From: Marivita sp046591575
GTDB lineage: Bacteria; Pseudomonadota; Alphaproteobacteria; Rhodobacterales; Rhodobacteraceae
DNA: 64,000 nucleotides
Assembly: GCF_046591575.1 (NCBI RefSeq)
Contig: NZ_JBIQWA010000012.1
Coordinates: forward strand, 1 to 64,000
Direction of reading: 5' to 3'
Part shown: positions 33,942 through 42,350 of the stretch, piece after piece
Layout: each line of letters opens with the position of its first letter
Numbering within the stretch: the first letter of the stretch is position 1
Made by a program: the position numbers and the translations under genes
Notes under the pieces: generated by a model
Seen by the model: the letters and a program-made list of their open reading frames with translations, nothing else
The model's database searches: none
What the model was told of the DNA's origin: nothing

Positions 33942-35850
33942 CGGGTGTTCCTTCGGCGCCGTCAGTTTCGGCTGTTTCGCCCGTTGGCGCGGATTGTTCA
34001 ATACTCTCCAGCGTTGTCTCGGAATCCGGGGTGGGTTCGGGGCGAAGCAGCTTGAATTCGATCCGGCGGTTGGCTTCGCGGCCTTCTTCGGTGTCATTGC
34101 TTGCGATCGGACGCTCTTCGCCGTAGCCGCGCACCTGGTAGCTGGCGGTCAGGACGCGCCGCTCTCGCAAGGCATCCAGCACCGATTGGGCACGATCCTT
34201 GCTCAGTTGCAGGTTCATGACCTCGCGCCCCTGGCTGTCGGTATGACCCGCGATGACAAGTGGGATATCCCCGCACAAATTCAGCAGCTCTGCGATTTCG
34301 TCCATGATGTCCTGGGTCGAGGCATCAAGCGTCGCCGATCCGGGTTCGAAGGAAATCTTGCGGTCGCCGATGATTTCAACGATCTGCGCCTCGCATTCTT
34401 CAGGGGTTGGAATGCCCAGAAGCGGATCAAGCTTTTCCTGATAGGTGACCGAGATCTCGTATTCTTCGGCATTGCCCAGCTTTTCCGCAAGCAGCCCGGC
34501 AATTTCGGAACTGGCATTCTGGTTGCCGGTGTTGCCGGACACGGTCAGCGCGTCCGGCGTGACAAGAACCGCCCCGTTGGACAAGCGCGACAAGGCTTCG
34601 AGACCCGCCAACACCCGGTTGGACCAGCTTGGCGGCAGAGTTTCATCCACCCGTGCGGTTGTGCGCACCGTGCTGGAGCCGAAAACAGCGCGGGCAAAGC
34701 TGTCTGCGGTCTGGCGCGAAATCTCGCTGTTGATGCGCCCGCGCAATTGAACATCGCCTTCCGGGCTGCGGGTTGCGGTGAATTCCGGGATACCTGCGGG
34801 CTCTTCTGCGGGCGGTTTCGGCAGGGTGGCTTTGACAACAAAAACACCCGGCAAATCGTTCTCAAGCTCACCGACGACGCGGTCAAACAGGCTTTGATCG
34901 GTGCCTTCCAGGGCAAAGACGGTTACATCGACATCGGCAAAGGTGATGCTGCCGCCCCCCAGCTGGTCAATGGCGGTGATTCCCATCGCGGCGGCCTCGC
35001 CCCACGCGCTGGTCGGTGTTCCCAGGCCCAGACGACACTCTACCTTGCCCGTCAGACCGGCCGCCGCGGCGGCTTCCAGAATGGTCGTCCGGTCCGCCTC
35101 GGTCGGGGCAGAACAGGCGTCAAAGCGGGCACCCTCTGCATCCTGAATAAAGCGCAGGGTGAACGGCGAAATCACCGGACGCGGCGCGGTGATTTCGAGC
35201 GCCAGCCGCAGATCATCACCAGCGCGGCGGGCAAGATCGGCTTCGACACGGCGTCGCGTGTCTTCGCTGTCAACCGCCCCTTTGATGGACACGCGGCCCG
35301 CCTCGATCGAGATTTTCGACCGATCCAGAATGCGCAGCACCGACACAGAATAATCAAGGGCATTGTCCCAGCCGTCGGGCACCGGATAATCCGCCACCTC
35401 CAGCAGGTCAGCCACCGGCACGTCCGGAACGGCCCGTTCGATTCGGGCGACAAGATCCTCTCGGTCGGTTTCGGCGGGCATGAGGCCGATCAGGGAAATG
35501 CCGCCATCCGTTCGCAAGACTTCGATTGAAAACCGGGGCGGAGCAAGGCGGTCGCTGTCAACGATGTCGATCTGATCAATCACACGCGCGGTGTCGACAA
35601 CGCGACCTGCCGCACTTAACGCCTGAAATCGCGCGGCTTCGGTGGGGGCGGTGCCGATCAGGAAAACCTGCAACCCGTTGGTATCGACATCCGCCCAGGT
35701 CAGGGCATCGCGATCCAGTTCCGTGCGCACCGCCTGTTCAGAGCTGTTTTCAACGACACCCGCCGAAAACCACGCTGCCGCCAGGCTTAGGACAGCCGCA
35801 GAAAAAAAGGCCATTGCCAGAATGAAAACAGAGGATAGGCGCATCGGCAT
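33928..35850 (-). CDS. OmpA family protein with repeated BON-like domains
   Basis: A 640-residue exported protein. It has an N-terminal membrane anchor or signal (about 8-30), then several repeats that resemble BON domains, with recurring L.G.......R..V...A...... patterns such as QVFLIGTAPTEAARFQAL and ISLIGLMPAETDREDLVARI. It ends with an OmpA peptidoglycan-binding domain (about 505-610, GHTDSQGREVMN, NRRIEF). The tail is acidic and Thr/Glu-rich. The layout resembles mycobacterial ArfA in principle. It is the first gene of a pair with the coiled-coil protein. Confidence 0.88.
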   Translation of the reverse strand: MPMRLSSVFILAMAFFSAAVLSLAAAWFSAGVVENSSEQAVRTELDRDALTWADVDTNGLQVFLIGTAPTEAARFQALSAAGRVVDTARVIDQIDIVDSDRLAPPRFSIEVLRTDGGISLIGLMPAETDREDLVARIERAVPDVPVADLLEVADYPVPDGWDNALDYSVSVLRILDRSKISIEAGRVSIKGAVDSEDTRRRVEADLARRAGDDLRLALEITAPRPVISPFTLRFIQDAEGARFDACSAPTEADRTTILEAAAAAGLTGKVECRLGLGTPTSAWGEAAAMGITAIDQLGGGSITFADVDVTVFALEGTDQSLFDRVVGELENDLPGVFVVKATLPKPPAEEPAGIPEFTATRSPEGDVQLRGRINSEISRQTADSFARAVFGSSTVRTTARVDETLPPSWSNRVLAGLEALSRLSNGAVLVTPDALTVSGNTGNQNASSEIAGLLAEKLGNAEEYEISVTYQEKLDPLLGIPTPEECEAQIVEIIGDRKISFEPGSATLDASTQDIMDEIAELLNLCGDIPLVIAGHTDSQGREVMNLQLSKDRAQSVLDALRERRVLTASYQVRGYGEERPIASNDTEEGREANRRIEFKLLRPEPTPDSETTLESIEQSAPTGETAETDGAEGTPDEQN

Positions 35851-35903
35851 TCCGCGTCAGATGAGGTTGGTTTAGCGATACGCCTCAGGACGCAGGAGTG
35901 CAA

Positions 35904-36869
35904 TCATACCAGCACGGCAATGGCGAAAAACAGCACGGGCAAAAGTGCGGCATTTCGGTTGGATCGGAACAGTTCAAGCAAACGATCCCCATCATCCAGT
36001 TTAAGCCGCCGCAGCTGCCACAGCATGTGCCAGCCCATCGCCCACGGCCCGACAAGCGCCACCAAGAGCGCAAAGATGTCGCCGCGTGGGGCCGCCAGAA
36101 TGATGGCGTAGCCCATCAAAGCAACACAGATCACCAAAAACCATGCAAGGTATTTGGGCGTTTCGTCGCCGAACAGCCGCGCTGTTGATTTGACACCGAT
36201 CAACGCGTCGTCTTCGATATCCTGATGGGCATAGATGGTGTCGTAAAACAGCGTCCAGACCAGTCCTGACGCGTATAACACGACCGCAGGCCATTGAAGT
36301 TCTCTGGTATGTGCCGTCCAGGCCAGCAATGCCCCCCAATTGAACGCGAGCCCCAGAAACACCTGCGGCCACCATGTGATTCGTTTGGCAAAGGGATAAA
36401 TCGCCACCGGAACAAGTGCGACGATCCCAAGCAGAATCGCCTGGGTCGGAAAGGTGATCAGGATCAGCAAGGCGACCAGCGATTGCAAAACGGCCCAGGC
36501 CAGTGCCTTTTTCGCTGTGGTTTGGCCCGACGGAATCGGCCGGGAGGCCGTGCGCGCAACCGAGCCGTCAAAATCGCGGTCGGTGATGTCATTCCAGGTA
36601 CAGCCCGCACCGCGCATCAGGATCGCCCCGATCCCGCAGCCAGCGATGATCCAAAGATCAAAAAGGCGCATGTTTCCGGTGTGAAACATGGCCAACAACG
36701 TACCCCAGACGCAGGGAAGATAGAGCAACCACGTTCCGATAGGTCGATCCGCGCGGGACAATCGCAGATAGGGACGTGCCCATTTCGGAGCGCGCGTGTC
36801 CACCCAATTGCCCGAAACGGCGTCGGCGACCTGACCCGTGTGGTCTGGTGTTGTCTGCGGGCCGGACAT
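35904..36869 (-). CDS. ubiA: 4-hydroxybenzoate octaprenyltransferase
   Basis: UbiA attaches the polyprenyl tail to 4-hydroxybenzoate in ubiquinone synthesis. The 321-residue protein has about eight membrane segments. Both aspartate-rich motifs are present: NDITDRDFD, and YAHQDIEDD in the second half. The longer frame (to 36962) overlaps the divergent rsmE gene; ATG 36869 gives a normal N-terminus 12 bases from the rsmE start. The two genes therefore share a very short divergent promoter region or use promoters inside one another. Confidence 0.95.
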   Translation of the reverse strand: MSGPQTTPDHTGQVADAVSGNWVDTRAPKWARPYLRLSRADRPIGTWLLYLPCVWGTLLAMFHTGNMRLFDLWIIAGCGIGAILMRGAGCTWNDITDRDFDGSVARTASRPIPSGQTTAKKALAWAVLQSLVALLILITFPTQAILLGIVALVPVAIYPFAKRITWWPQVFLGLAFNWGALLAWTAHTRELQWPAVVLYASGLVWTLFYDTIYAHQDIEDDALIGVKSTARLFGDETPKYLAWFLVICVALMGYAIILAAPRGDIFALLVALVGPWAMGWHMLWQLRRLKLDDGDRLLELFRSNRNAALLPVLFFAIAVLV

Positions 36870-36881
36870 ATGTGTTGCTCC

Positions 36882-37601
36882 ATGAGTGCAAAGATCAGAC
36901 TTTTTGTAGATCACCCGCTTGGGGTGGCACAACCGGTCCCTCTGACGCGGGAGCAGGCGCATTACCTGTTTGGCGTGATGCGTGTGTCGGTCGGATCAAA
37001 TGTGGCGTTGTTCAATGGTGCCGACGGCGAGTGGCAGGCGCATGTGGCCGAGGCGGGCAAGCGCGGTGGAGTTTTGGTCTGTGAGCAGCCATCCAAGCCG
37101 CAAAGCCTGCCCCCGGACCTGTGGCTGCTGTTTGCCCCGATCAAAAAGGCGCGCACCGATTTTATTGTCGAAAAGGCTGTCGAGATGGGGGTGCGGCGCA
37201 TTCTGCCCGTTCAGACGGCATTCACGAATTCGGACCGCATTCGACAGGACCGGCTGCAAGCCCACGCGGTCGAAGCGGCAGAGCAATGTGGTGCCACGTT
37301 TGTGCCGGAGGTTGCCGCGCTGACCAAGCTGGATCAGGTGCTCAAGACCTGGGACACATCGCGCTATATCGCGTTTTGTGACGAAACACTGGCCGGAGAT
37401 GCGGAACGTCTGCCCTCAAAATCGGGGCCGTGGGCCATTCTGATCGGTCCGGAAGGCGGCTTTTCACCGGATGAGCGGGATCGTCTGCATCATCTGGATC
37501 ATGCCCATCCGATCAGCCTTGGCCCCCGGATTTTACGCGCCGACACGGCGGCGGTTGCGGCTTTGACCCTGTGGCAGATGGCGCTTGGAGACTGGGCATG
37601 A
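36882..37601 (+). CDS. rsmE: 16S rRNA (uracil-1498-N3)-methyltransferase
   Basis: RsmE methylates U1498 of 16S rRNA. The 239 residues contain the N-terminal PUA-like part (LTREQAHYLFGVMRV), and a SPOUT domain with the trefoil knot (WAILIGPEGGFSPDE and LGPRILRADTAAVAAL), which is highly specific for the family. The frame is open far upstream, but that part is antisense to ubiA. The stop overlaps the next gene's ATG (ATGA), so the two are coupled. Confidence 0.96.
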   Translation: MSAKIRLFVDHPLGVAQPVPLTREQAHYLFGVMRVSVGSNVALFNGADGEWQAHVAEAGKRGGVLVCEQPSKPQSLPPDLWLLFAPIKKARTDFIVEKAVEMGVRRILPVQTAFTNSDRIRQDRLQAHAVEAAEQCGATFVPEVAALTKLDQVLKTWDTSRYIAFCDETLAGDAERLPSKSGPWAILIGPEGGFSPDERDRLHHLDHAHPISLGPRILRADTAAVAALTLWQMALGDWA

Positions 37602-38128
37602 GTTTCGTGCGCCCTGCAGCACGGGCCCATCTGATGCGGTGGCGCGAGGCGCTTATTGGTGCGGCGATCCTTGTTCTGGGTCTGTATTGGAGTTTTGGCG
37701 TCACTCCGGGGCTGCTGTCGTGGATCGGGTATCTTGCCATTCTTGTTGGCGCTGCGTTGGGGGTGGCGGGTCTGCAAAAAGGCCGGTCGCGCCATGGCGG
37801 TGGCGGCCCGGGAGTGGTTCAGGTGATAGAGCGGCGGATCGGATATTTCGGCCCCCTAACCGGCGGGTTGGTTGATGTTGATGCCATCACGTCGCTGAAT
37901 TTTGACCCAACGCAGCATCCTGCGACCTGGGTAATCACACATGACAACGGACCGGCCCTGCATATTCCGCTTACCGCCGAAGGTGCGGATGCTTTGTTTG
38001 ACGTGTTTTCAGGGCTTCCCGGCCTCAGCCCCGGTCGGATCGCGTCGGTCGCCCAGCGCGACGGGGATCATCCTGTTGTGCTTTGGCGCAGGGCAGATCT
38101 TCAGCAACGCATTGCCCGCCTGCATTGA
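37598..38128 (+). CDS. Hypothetical membrane protein between rsmE and gshA
   Basis: A 176-residue protein with two adjacent membrane segments (about 25-43 and 47-66), a basic Gly-rich turn (KGRSRHGGGG), and a cytoplasmic domain of about 100 residues containing IERRIGYFGPLTGG and an ALHIPLTAEGADALFDVF block. I do not recognise a named family, but it looks like a real gene: it is coupled to rsmE by an ATGA overlap and precedes the gshA leader. Function unknown. Confidence 0.72.
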   Translation: MSFVRPAARAHLMRWREALIGAAILVLGLYWSFGVTPGLLSWIGYLAILVGAALGVAGLQKGRSRHGGGGPGVVQVIERRIGYFGPLTGGLVDVDAITSLNFDPTQHPATWVITHDNGPALHIPLTAEGADALFDVFSGLPGLSPGRIASVAQRDGDHPVVLWRRADLQQRIARLH

Positions 38129-38191
38129 CACCCTGGATAAATCGGCCCAAGGCTGCCCGCAACTGTCGAGCAGCAAGACCGGAGACACGCC
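38129..38191 (+). ncRNA. Compact cobalamin-riboswitch-like leader of gshA
   Basis: The 63-base gap before gshA carries blocks in the same order as in cobalamin riboswitches: GGATAAATCGG, then CTGCCCGCAACTGT (38153-38166; canonical CTGCCCCCGCAACTGT), then AAGACCGGAGACACGCC (38175-38191; canonical ends such as GAGCCAGGAGACCTGCC). The last block ends at the base before the ATG. The large middle part of the riboswitch (P7-P13 type arms) and the 5' GGGAA block are not seen. GCTGC/GCAGC can pair around the CAACTGT loop. It is either a degenerate relic or a compact variant. Confidence 0.4.
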
Positions 38192-39562
38192 ATGTCCATT
38201 CCACAATCGGGCGGCGGGCCCATCGAACACCACGATCAGCTGGCCGCATATCTTGCGGATGGCTGTAAGCCCAAAAAAGACTGGCGCATTGGCACCGAAC
38301 ACGAAAAATTCGGCTACTGCAAAGATACGCTCAAGCCCCTGCCCTATGACGGAGAGCGCTCTATTCTGGCGGTTCTGGGCGGATTGCGCGACAGGCACGG
38401 CTGGGCCCCGATCATTGAAGCGGGCAACCTTATCGGCCTTGAAAAAGATGGTGCGAATATCTCGCTTGAACCCGGAGGCCAGCTTGAGCTGTCTGGCGCG
38501 CCGCTTGAGACGATTCACCAGACCTGTGACGAGGTGAACCAGCATCTGGTTGATGTGAAATCAATTTCTGATGAAATCGGCGTGGGGTTCATCGGGCTTG
38601 GGGCGGCTCCGATCTGGACCCATGACGACATGCCTTTGATGCCGAAGGGGCGCTACGCGCTGATGGACACGTATATGCAAAAGGTCGGGACGGCGGGCAC
38701 CACGATGATGCGCCGGACCTGTACGGTTCAGGTCAATCTCGATTTCTCGTCCGAGGCCGATATGGTGCAGAAGATGCGCGTTGCGCTGGCGTTGCAACCG
38801 GTCGCCACGGCTTTGTTTGCCACATCGCCGTTCTTTGAAGGCAAGGTCAACGGCCACAAAAGCTGGCGGTCGCGCGTGTGGCGGCATTTGGACGAAGATC
38901 GCACCGGCATGTTGCCCTTTGTGTTCGAGGACGGATTCGGGTTTGAGGCCTGGGTGCGATATGCGCTCGATGTGCCGATGTATTTCGTCTACCGCGACGG
39001 CGTGTATCACAACGCGCTGGGGCAGTCGTTCCGCGACTTCCTCAAAGGTGAATTGCCTGCTTTGCCGGGCGAGACCCCAACCCTGTCCGATTGGGCCGAT
39101 CATCTGACAACCATTTTCCCCGAAGCCCGCGTCAAGAAGTTCATAGAAATGCGCGGGGCGGATGGTGGTCCCTGGCGCCGGCTATGTGCGCTGCCTGCCT
39201 TTTGGGTGGGACTGACCTATGATCAAACCGCGCTGGATGCGGCGTGGGATCTTGTCAAAAACTGGGATGCCGACACCCGCGAGGCGTTGCGCGTTGCGGC
39301 ATCGGTTGATGGGCTGCAGGCCAGTGTCGGGGGCATCCGAATGCTTGATCTGGCCAAAGAGGTTTTGGATATCGCCGAAGCCGGCCTTGTGGCCCGCGCC
39401 CGCCCCGGTGCCGGCGGGCTGGTGCCAGACGAGACCCACTTTCTCAACGCGTTGAAGGAAAGCGTTGAAAGCGGGCAAACGCTGGCGGATGAATTCCTTG
39501 ATCATTACAATGGCGACTGGAATGGCGACATCACGCGCATCTATTCGGAATACAGCTATTGA
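38192..39562 (+). CDS. gshA: Glutamate-cysteine ligase, plant/alphaproteobacterial type
   Basis: This enzyme joins glutamate and cysteine in the first step of glutathione synthesis. The 456-residue protein belongs to the plant-type class 3 ligases: WRIGTEHEKFG at the N-terminus (about 31-41), EPGGQLELSGAPLETIHQT, GRYALMDTYM and TCTVQVNLDFSSEADM. The ATG follows directly on a riboswitch-like leader and has no separate strong ribosome box apart from GGAGA inside that leader. A gamma-glutamyltransferase gene converges from the other side. Confidence 0.96.
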   Translation: MSIPQSGGGPIEHHDQLAAYLADGCKPKKDWRIGTEHEKFGYCKDTLKPLPYDGERSILAVLGGLRDRHGWAPIIEAGNLIGLEKDGANISLEPGGQLELSGAPLETIHQTCDEVNQHLVDVKSISDEIGVGFIGLGAAPIWTHDDMPLMPKGRYALMDTYMQKVGTAGTTMMRRTCTVQVNLDFSSEADMVQKMRVALALQPVATALFATSPFFEGKVNGHKSWRSRVWRHLDEDRTGMLPFVFEDGFGFEAWVRYALDVPMYFVYRDGVYHNALGQSFRDFLKGELPALPGETPTLSDWADHLTTIFPEARVKKFIEMRGADGGPWRRLCALPAFWVGLTYDQTALDAAWDLVKNWDADTREALRVAASVDGLQASVGGIRMLDLAKEVLDIAEAGLVARARPGAGGLVPDETHFLNALKESVESGQTLADEFLDHYNGDWNGDITRIYSEYSY

Positions 39563-39569
39563 TCAGCGG

Positions 39570-39599
39570 AAGGTCGGACAGCACTGCCCGACCTTTGCC
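39570..39599. terminator. Hairpin between gshA and gamma-glutamyltransferase
   Basis: AAGGTCGG (39570-39577) pairs with CCGACCTT (39588-39595) across a 10-base loop, followed by TGCCTGCTT. It lies 7 bases after the gshA stop and 7 bases before the end of the convergent gene, so it can serve both. Confidence 0.65.
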
Positions 39600-39602
39600 T
39601 GC

Positions 39603-41180
39603 TTAATACCCGATCGCGCACCCGTCTTTGCGGGGATCTGAGGCCCCTTCAAGCACGCCATTTTCATGGATCAGAATCGCCTGTGCGCCGCCGATGGCGA
39701 CTTCGGGTGTTTCAACGTCATGGCCCATCTCCATCAATTCGCGGCGCACCGCATCAGAGTACCCACGTTCGACCATCAGCTTGCCGTTTTCTGCAAAACT
39801 GCGCGGGGCATCCAGGGCCGCTTGCGGCTCCATGCCAAAGTCGGTCATGTTCGAAACCGCCCGTGCGTGACCACAGGACTGATACTGCCCGCCCATCACA
39901 CCAAAGGGCATGGACACGCGGCCCGCATCGCGCAGCATGGCGGGAATGATGGTGTGCATGGGCCGCTTGCCGCCGCCATATTCATTGGCGTGCCCCGGTT
40001 CGAGCGTAAAACCGGCACCGCGATTCTGGAACAAAATTCCATATTTTTCAGAGGCATGGCCCGAGCCGAAACTGTGGAAGATCGAATAGATCAGCGACAC
40101 GGCCATGCGATCCCGATCCACAACGGTGATGTAAATTGTATCTTTGTGAACCGCCTCACTCAGCGCGGCCGGACCGGCCATGGCTTTTTTGGGGTCAATC
40201 AACGCGGCCAGGTTCCGGGCCGTCTCCATCGACAGCATGTGATCCAGCCTGGTCATATGATCCGGGTCGGCCACAAACCTGTTGCGCGCATCATAGGCGA
40301 GTTTGGTGGCTTCCGCTTCGATATGCGTGCGCTGCGCGCCGAACGGGTCAAGATCGGCCATATCAAACTGGGACAGGATATTGAGCAAGAGAATCGCTGT
40401 CGCACCCTGGCCGTTCGGCGCATGTTCCAGAAGTTCCCGGCCCCCGTAGGTGCCGCTGATTGGCTCTCCGACCGTGGTCGCGACATTGGCAAAATCCGCC
40501 TCGGTATGGACGCCGCCCAATGCGCCCAAGGTGGCCAGCATGTCTTCTGCGACCGGCCCTTTGTAAAAACCGTCGCGCCCCTCTTTTGCAATGCGCTTCA
40601 ACGCGTCGGCCTGTGCCTCGAACCGGAACAGATCTCCGCGTTTCGGAACCGCGCCATTCGGCAGGAAATGCGTGCGCGCGTGACCCTGCAACAGATGTTC
40701 GTTTGTCTGCCAGTCCCAGGCGACCCGATCGGCAACCGGCACACCCTCTTCAAGATAGGCAATCGCCGGTGCGAGGCTGTCTGCGATGCCCAGCTTTCCC
40801 CAGGAGTCGGACATCGTGCAAAACGCGTCTACCGCGCCGGGGATGGTTATCGCTTCTGGCCCGTGTTCCGGCACAACCGGATGACCGGCCGCGCGCAACT
40901 GCTCGGCATTGGCGGCGGCAGGGGCGCGCCCCGATCCGTTGACAGAGATAACATCATCGCCGCCTGCTGGCGAAACCAAGGCAAAACAATCACCCCCAAT
41001 GCCGGTCATGGCCGGTTCCGCCTGACCCAGAATGACCGCGCCCGCAATCGCGGCATCCATCGCGTTTCCACCGCGCTTCAGGATGCCGATGGCGGCTTCC
41101 GCGGCAAGCGGATGAGAGGTGGCGCATATCCCGTTGGAAGCCATCACGGCCGAGCGGCCCGGCTGTTGAAAATCTCGCAT
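39603..41180 (-). CDS. Gamma-glutamyltransferase family protein
   Basis: An Ntn-hydrolase precursor of 525 residues that cleaves itself and then hydrolyses or transfers gamma-glutamyl groups. N-terminal blocks SNGICATSHPLAAEAAIGIL and GGNAMDAA are typical. The autocleavage site reads DTIYITVVD, which keeps the nucleophilic Thr but differs from the usual TTHxSVVD, and the small-subunit block FTLEPGHANEYGGGKRPMHTI is present. No signal peptide is evident, so this may be a cytoplasmic branch of the family. It lies tail to tail with gshA, which hints at glutathione turnover. Confidence 0.9.
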   Translation of the reverse strand: MRDFQQPGRSAVMASNGICATSHPLAAEAAIGILKRGGNAMDAAIAGAVILGQAEPAMTGIGGDCFALVSPAGGDDVISVNGSGRAPAAANAEQLRAAGHPVVPEHGPEAITIPGAVDAFCTMSDSWGKLGIADSLAPAIAYLEEGVPVADRVAWDWQTNEHLLQGHARTHFLPNGAVPKRGDLFRFEAQADALKRIAKEGRDGFYKGPVAEDMLATLGALGGVHTEADFANVATTVGEPISGTYGGRELLEHAPNGQGATAILLLNILSQFDMADLDPFGAQRTHIEAEATKLAYDARNRFVADPDHMTRLDHMLSMETARNLAALIDPKKAMAGPAALSEAVHKDTIYITVVDRDRMAVSLIYSIFHSFGSGHASEKYGILFQNRGAGFTLEPGHANEYGGGKRPMHTIIPAMLRDAGRVSMPFGVMGGQYQSCGHARAVSNMTDFGMEPQAALDAPRSFAENGKLMVERGYSDAVRRELMEMGHDVETPEVAIGGAQAILIHENGVLEGASDPRKDGCAIGY

Positions 41181-41503
41181 GTCGTAATTCCTTGTGACCA
41201 GCCAACAGGATGGACAGCCGTCAGGGCAACGTCAATCGGATATCTATGGGAAATCGGGAGAGTGGTATCCTCGACGCCGCACACTGGGTGGGGGCTATTA
41301 ATGGCGCGGCGTCGAGGTGAAGCTATAAGCAGCTACCCTTACTGTATGACGCCCAACCACGCCCAAAATTCGGAACGATTGCGGCCATTCTGGGACATTA
41401 GGCGCAATTGCGGGAACAGACGCCCCTGAAACCCGGTTATTGCGCACAAGTATCGGATAATTCGATTTAATTTAGGTTTGATCCGGCGGTCGAATCGACC
41501 GGT
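41181..41503. other. 323-base non-coding gap with a perfect 12-bp inverted repeat
   Basis: No convincing gene is seen here. The gap is upstream of the gamma-glutamyltransferase gene and downstream of the rsbW-like gene, so it should hold the promoter of the former. Its one clear structure is CCTCGACGCCGC (41269-41280) and GCGGCGTCGAGG (41306-41317), perfect arms around a 25-base loop. The rest is of mixed composition, AT-richer near 41450-41490. Confidence 0.6.
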
Positions 41504-41959
41504 TCACAGTTGCAAAACGAGGGTCAGGTGATTGCTGTGGCGCTGGCGCGTATACCGCACATCTGACATGATGGTCCTGATCAAAAACCACCCATATCCA
41601 CCTTCGGCCAGAAGGTCCGGGTTCGGTGCCGTAGTCTTGGGCGGTTCGGCGTTCGGCATCGCAGAGCCCCAGTCCGTCAGGTGAATCTGCAGCTGCGTTT
41701 TCAGATCGACGATCCGAAGGGCGACCATGCCAAAATTCAGACCACAATAGGCATGCTCGGCGATGTTGTTCAGCGCTTCTGCCAATGCGATTTGAACATT
41801 GGTGCGATGCGCGTCTAACCCGTTGCGCGACAGGGCCGTATCGACATCCGCCAATATCTTTCGCGTGACATCCGGAACCGAGGGCAGGCACGTTGCAAAG
41901 ATGCAGCCTTGTGCCGTGTCAGGTGTTTCCCGCAGCACACGCGTGATCCGCTGAGGCAT
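41504..41959 (-). CDS. RsbW-like anti-sigma regulatory factor (ATP-binding)
   Basis: A 151-residue GHKL ATPase of the RsbW/SpoIIAB type, a serine kinase that phosphorylates its STAS partner and in other systems holds a sigma factor. The N box (ALAEALNNIAEHAY, about 60-73), the G1 box (DWGSAMP) and the G2 box (GGYGWFLIRTIMS) are intact. It overlaps the upstream STAS gene by 41 bases. No sigma-B-like factor is near. In Gram-negatives such pairs control secretion, biofilm or stress through other partners. Confidence 0.88.
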   Translation of the reverse strand: MPQRITRVLRETPDTAQGCIFATCLPSVPDVTRKILADVDTALSRNGLDAHRTNVQIALAEALNNIAEHAYCGLNFGMVALRIVDLKTQLQIHLTDWGSAMPNAEPPKTTAPNPDLLAEGGYGWFLIRTIMSDVRYTRQRHSNHLTLVLQL

Positions 41960-42257
41960 GAATTGCGAATATCGTGTCCATTCGCGTCAGCCGGAATACT
42001 TTTTCAACGATCGGCTGCAAGGCGGCCAGTTCGAGGGATTGATCCGGACGCAATTGCTTCATCGACGCGACGACCGCACCAAGCCCGCTTGAATCGATAA
42101 ATTCCACATTCGCCAGATCAAGAATGATCCGCCCGTCAAAACCAGCCGTGATCGCGCGCATGTCCTCTTTGAACTGAAGCGCGGTCGGAGCATCAATCCG
42201 TGTCGCCATGACACGGATCACCGTTGCAGTTGGGGTGGCGTCGACAATCAGTTCCAT
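41919..42257 (-). CDS. STAS-domain anti-sigma factor antagonist
   Basis: A 112-residue STAS protein of the SpoIIAA/RsbV type. The phosphoacceptor loop is FIDSSGLGAVV with Ser56-Ser57, exactly as in kinase-controlled antagonists. The core beta-alpha fold is complete by about residue 98. The last part overlaps the kinase gene by 41 bases in another frame, an unusually long overlap that ties their translation together. It is the first gene of the pair; a thiolase gene is divergent. Confidence 0.9.
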   Translation of the reverse strand: MELIVDATPTATVIRVMATRIDAPTALQFKEDMRAITAGFDGRIILDLANVEFIDSSGLGAVVASMKQLRPDQSLELAALQPIVEKVFRLTRMDTIFAIHASADHACAAGNT

Positions 42258-42350
42258 AAGTCCTCAGAGGTTTGATCTTGTCGCACCCTAGACGCCATTC
42301 GTTACCATCCGGTATGCAGGACCAAAGAAATCCACAGACGAGGTGAAACC

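Noticed and set aside
33847..35529. Open frame of 560 codons opposite the OmpA-type gene
   Set aside because: Shadow frame of a gene with a clear OmpA domain and signal sequence. No independent support.
39666..41429. Open frame of 587 codons opposite the gamma-glutamyltransferase gene
   Set aside because: Same reason: antisense shadow of a well-supported gene, with no domain and a composition rich in His, Arg and Gln.
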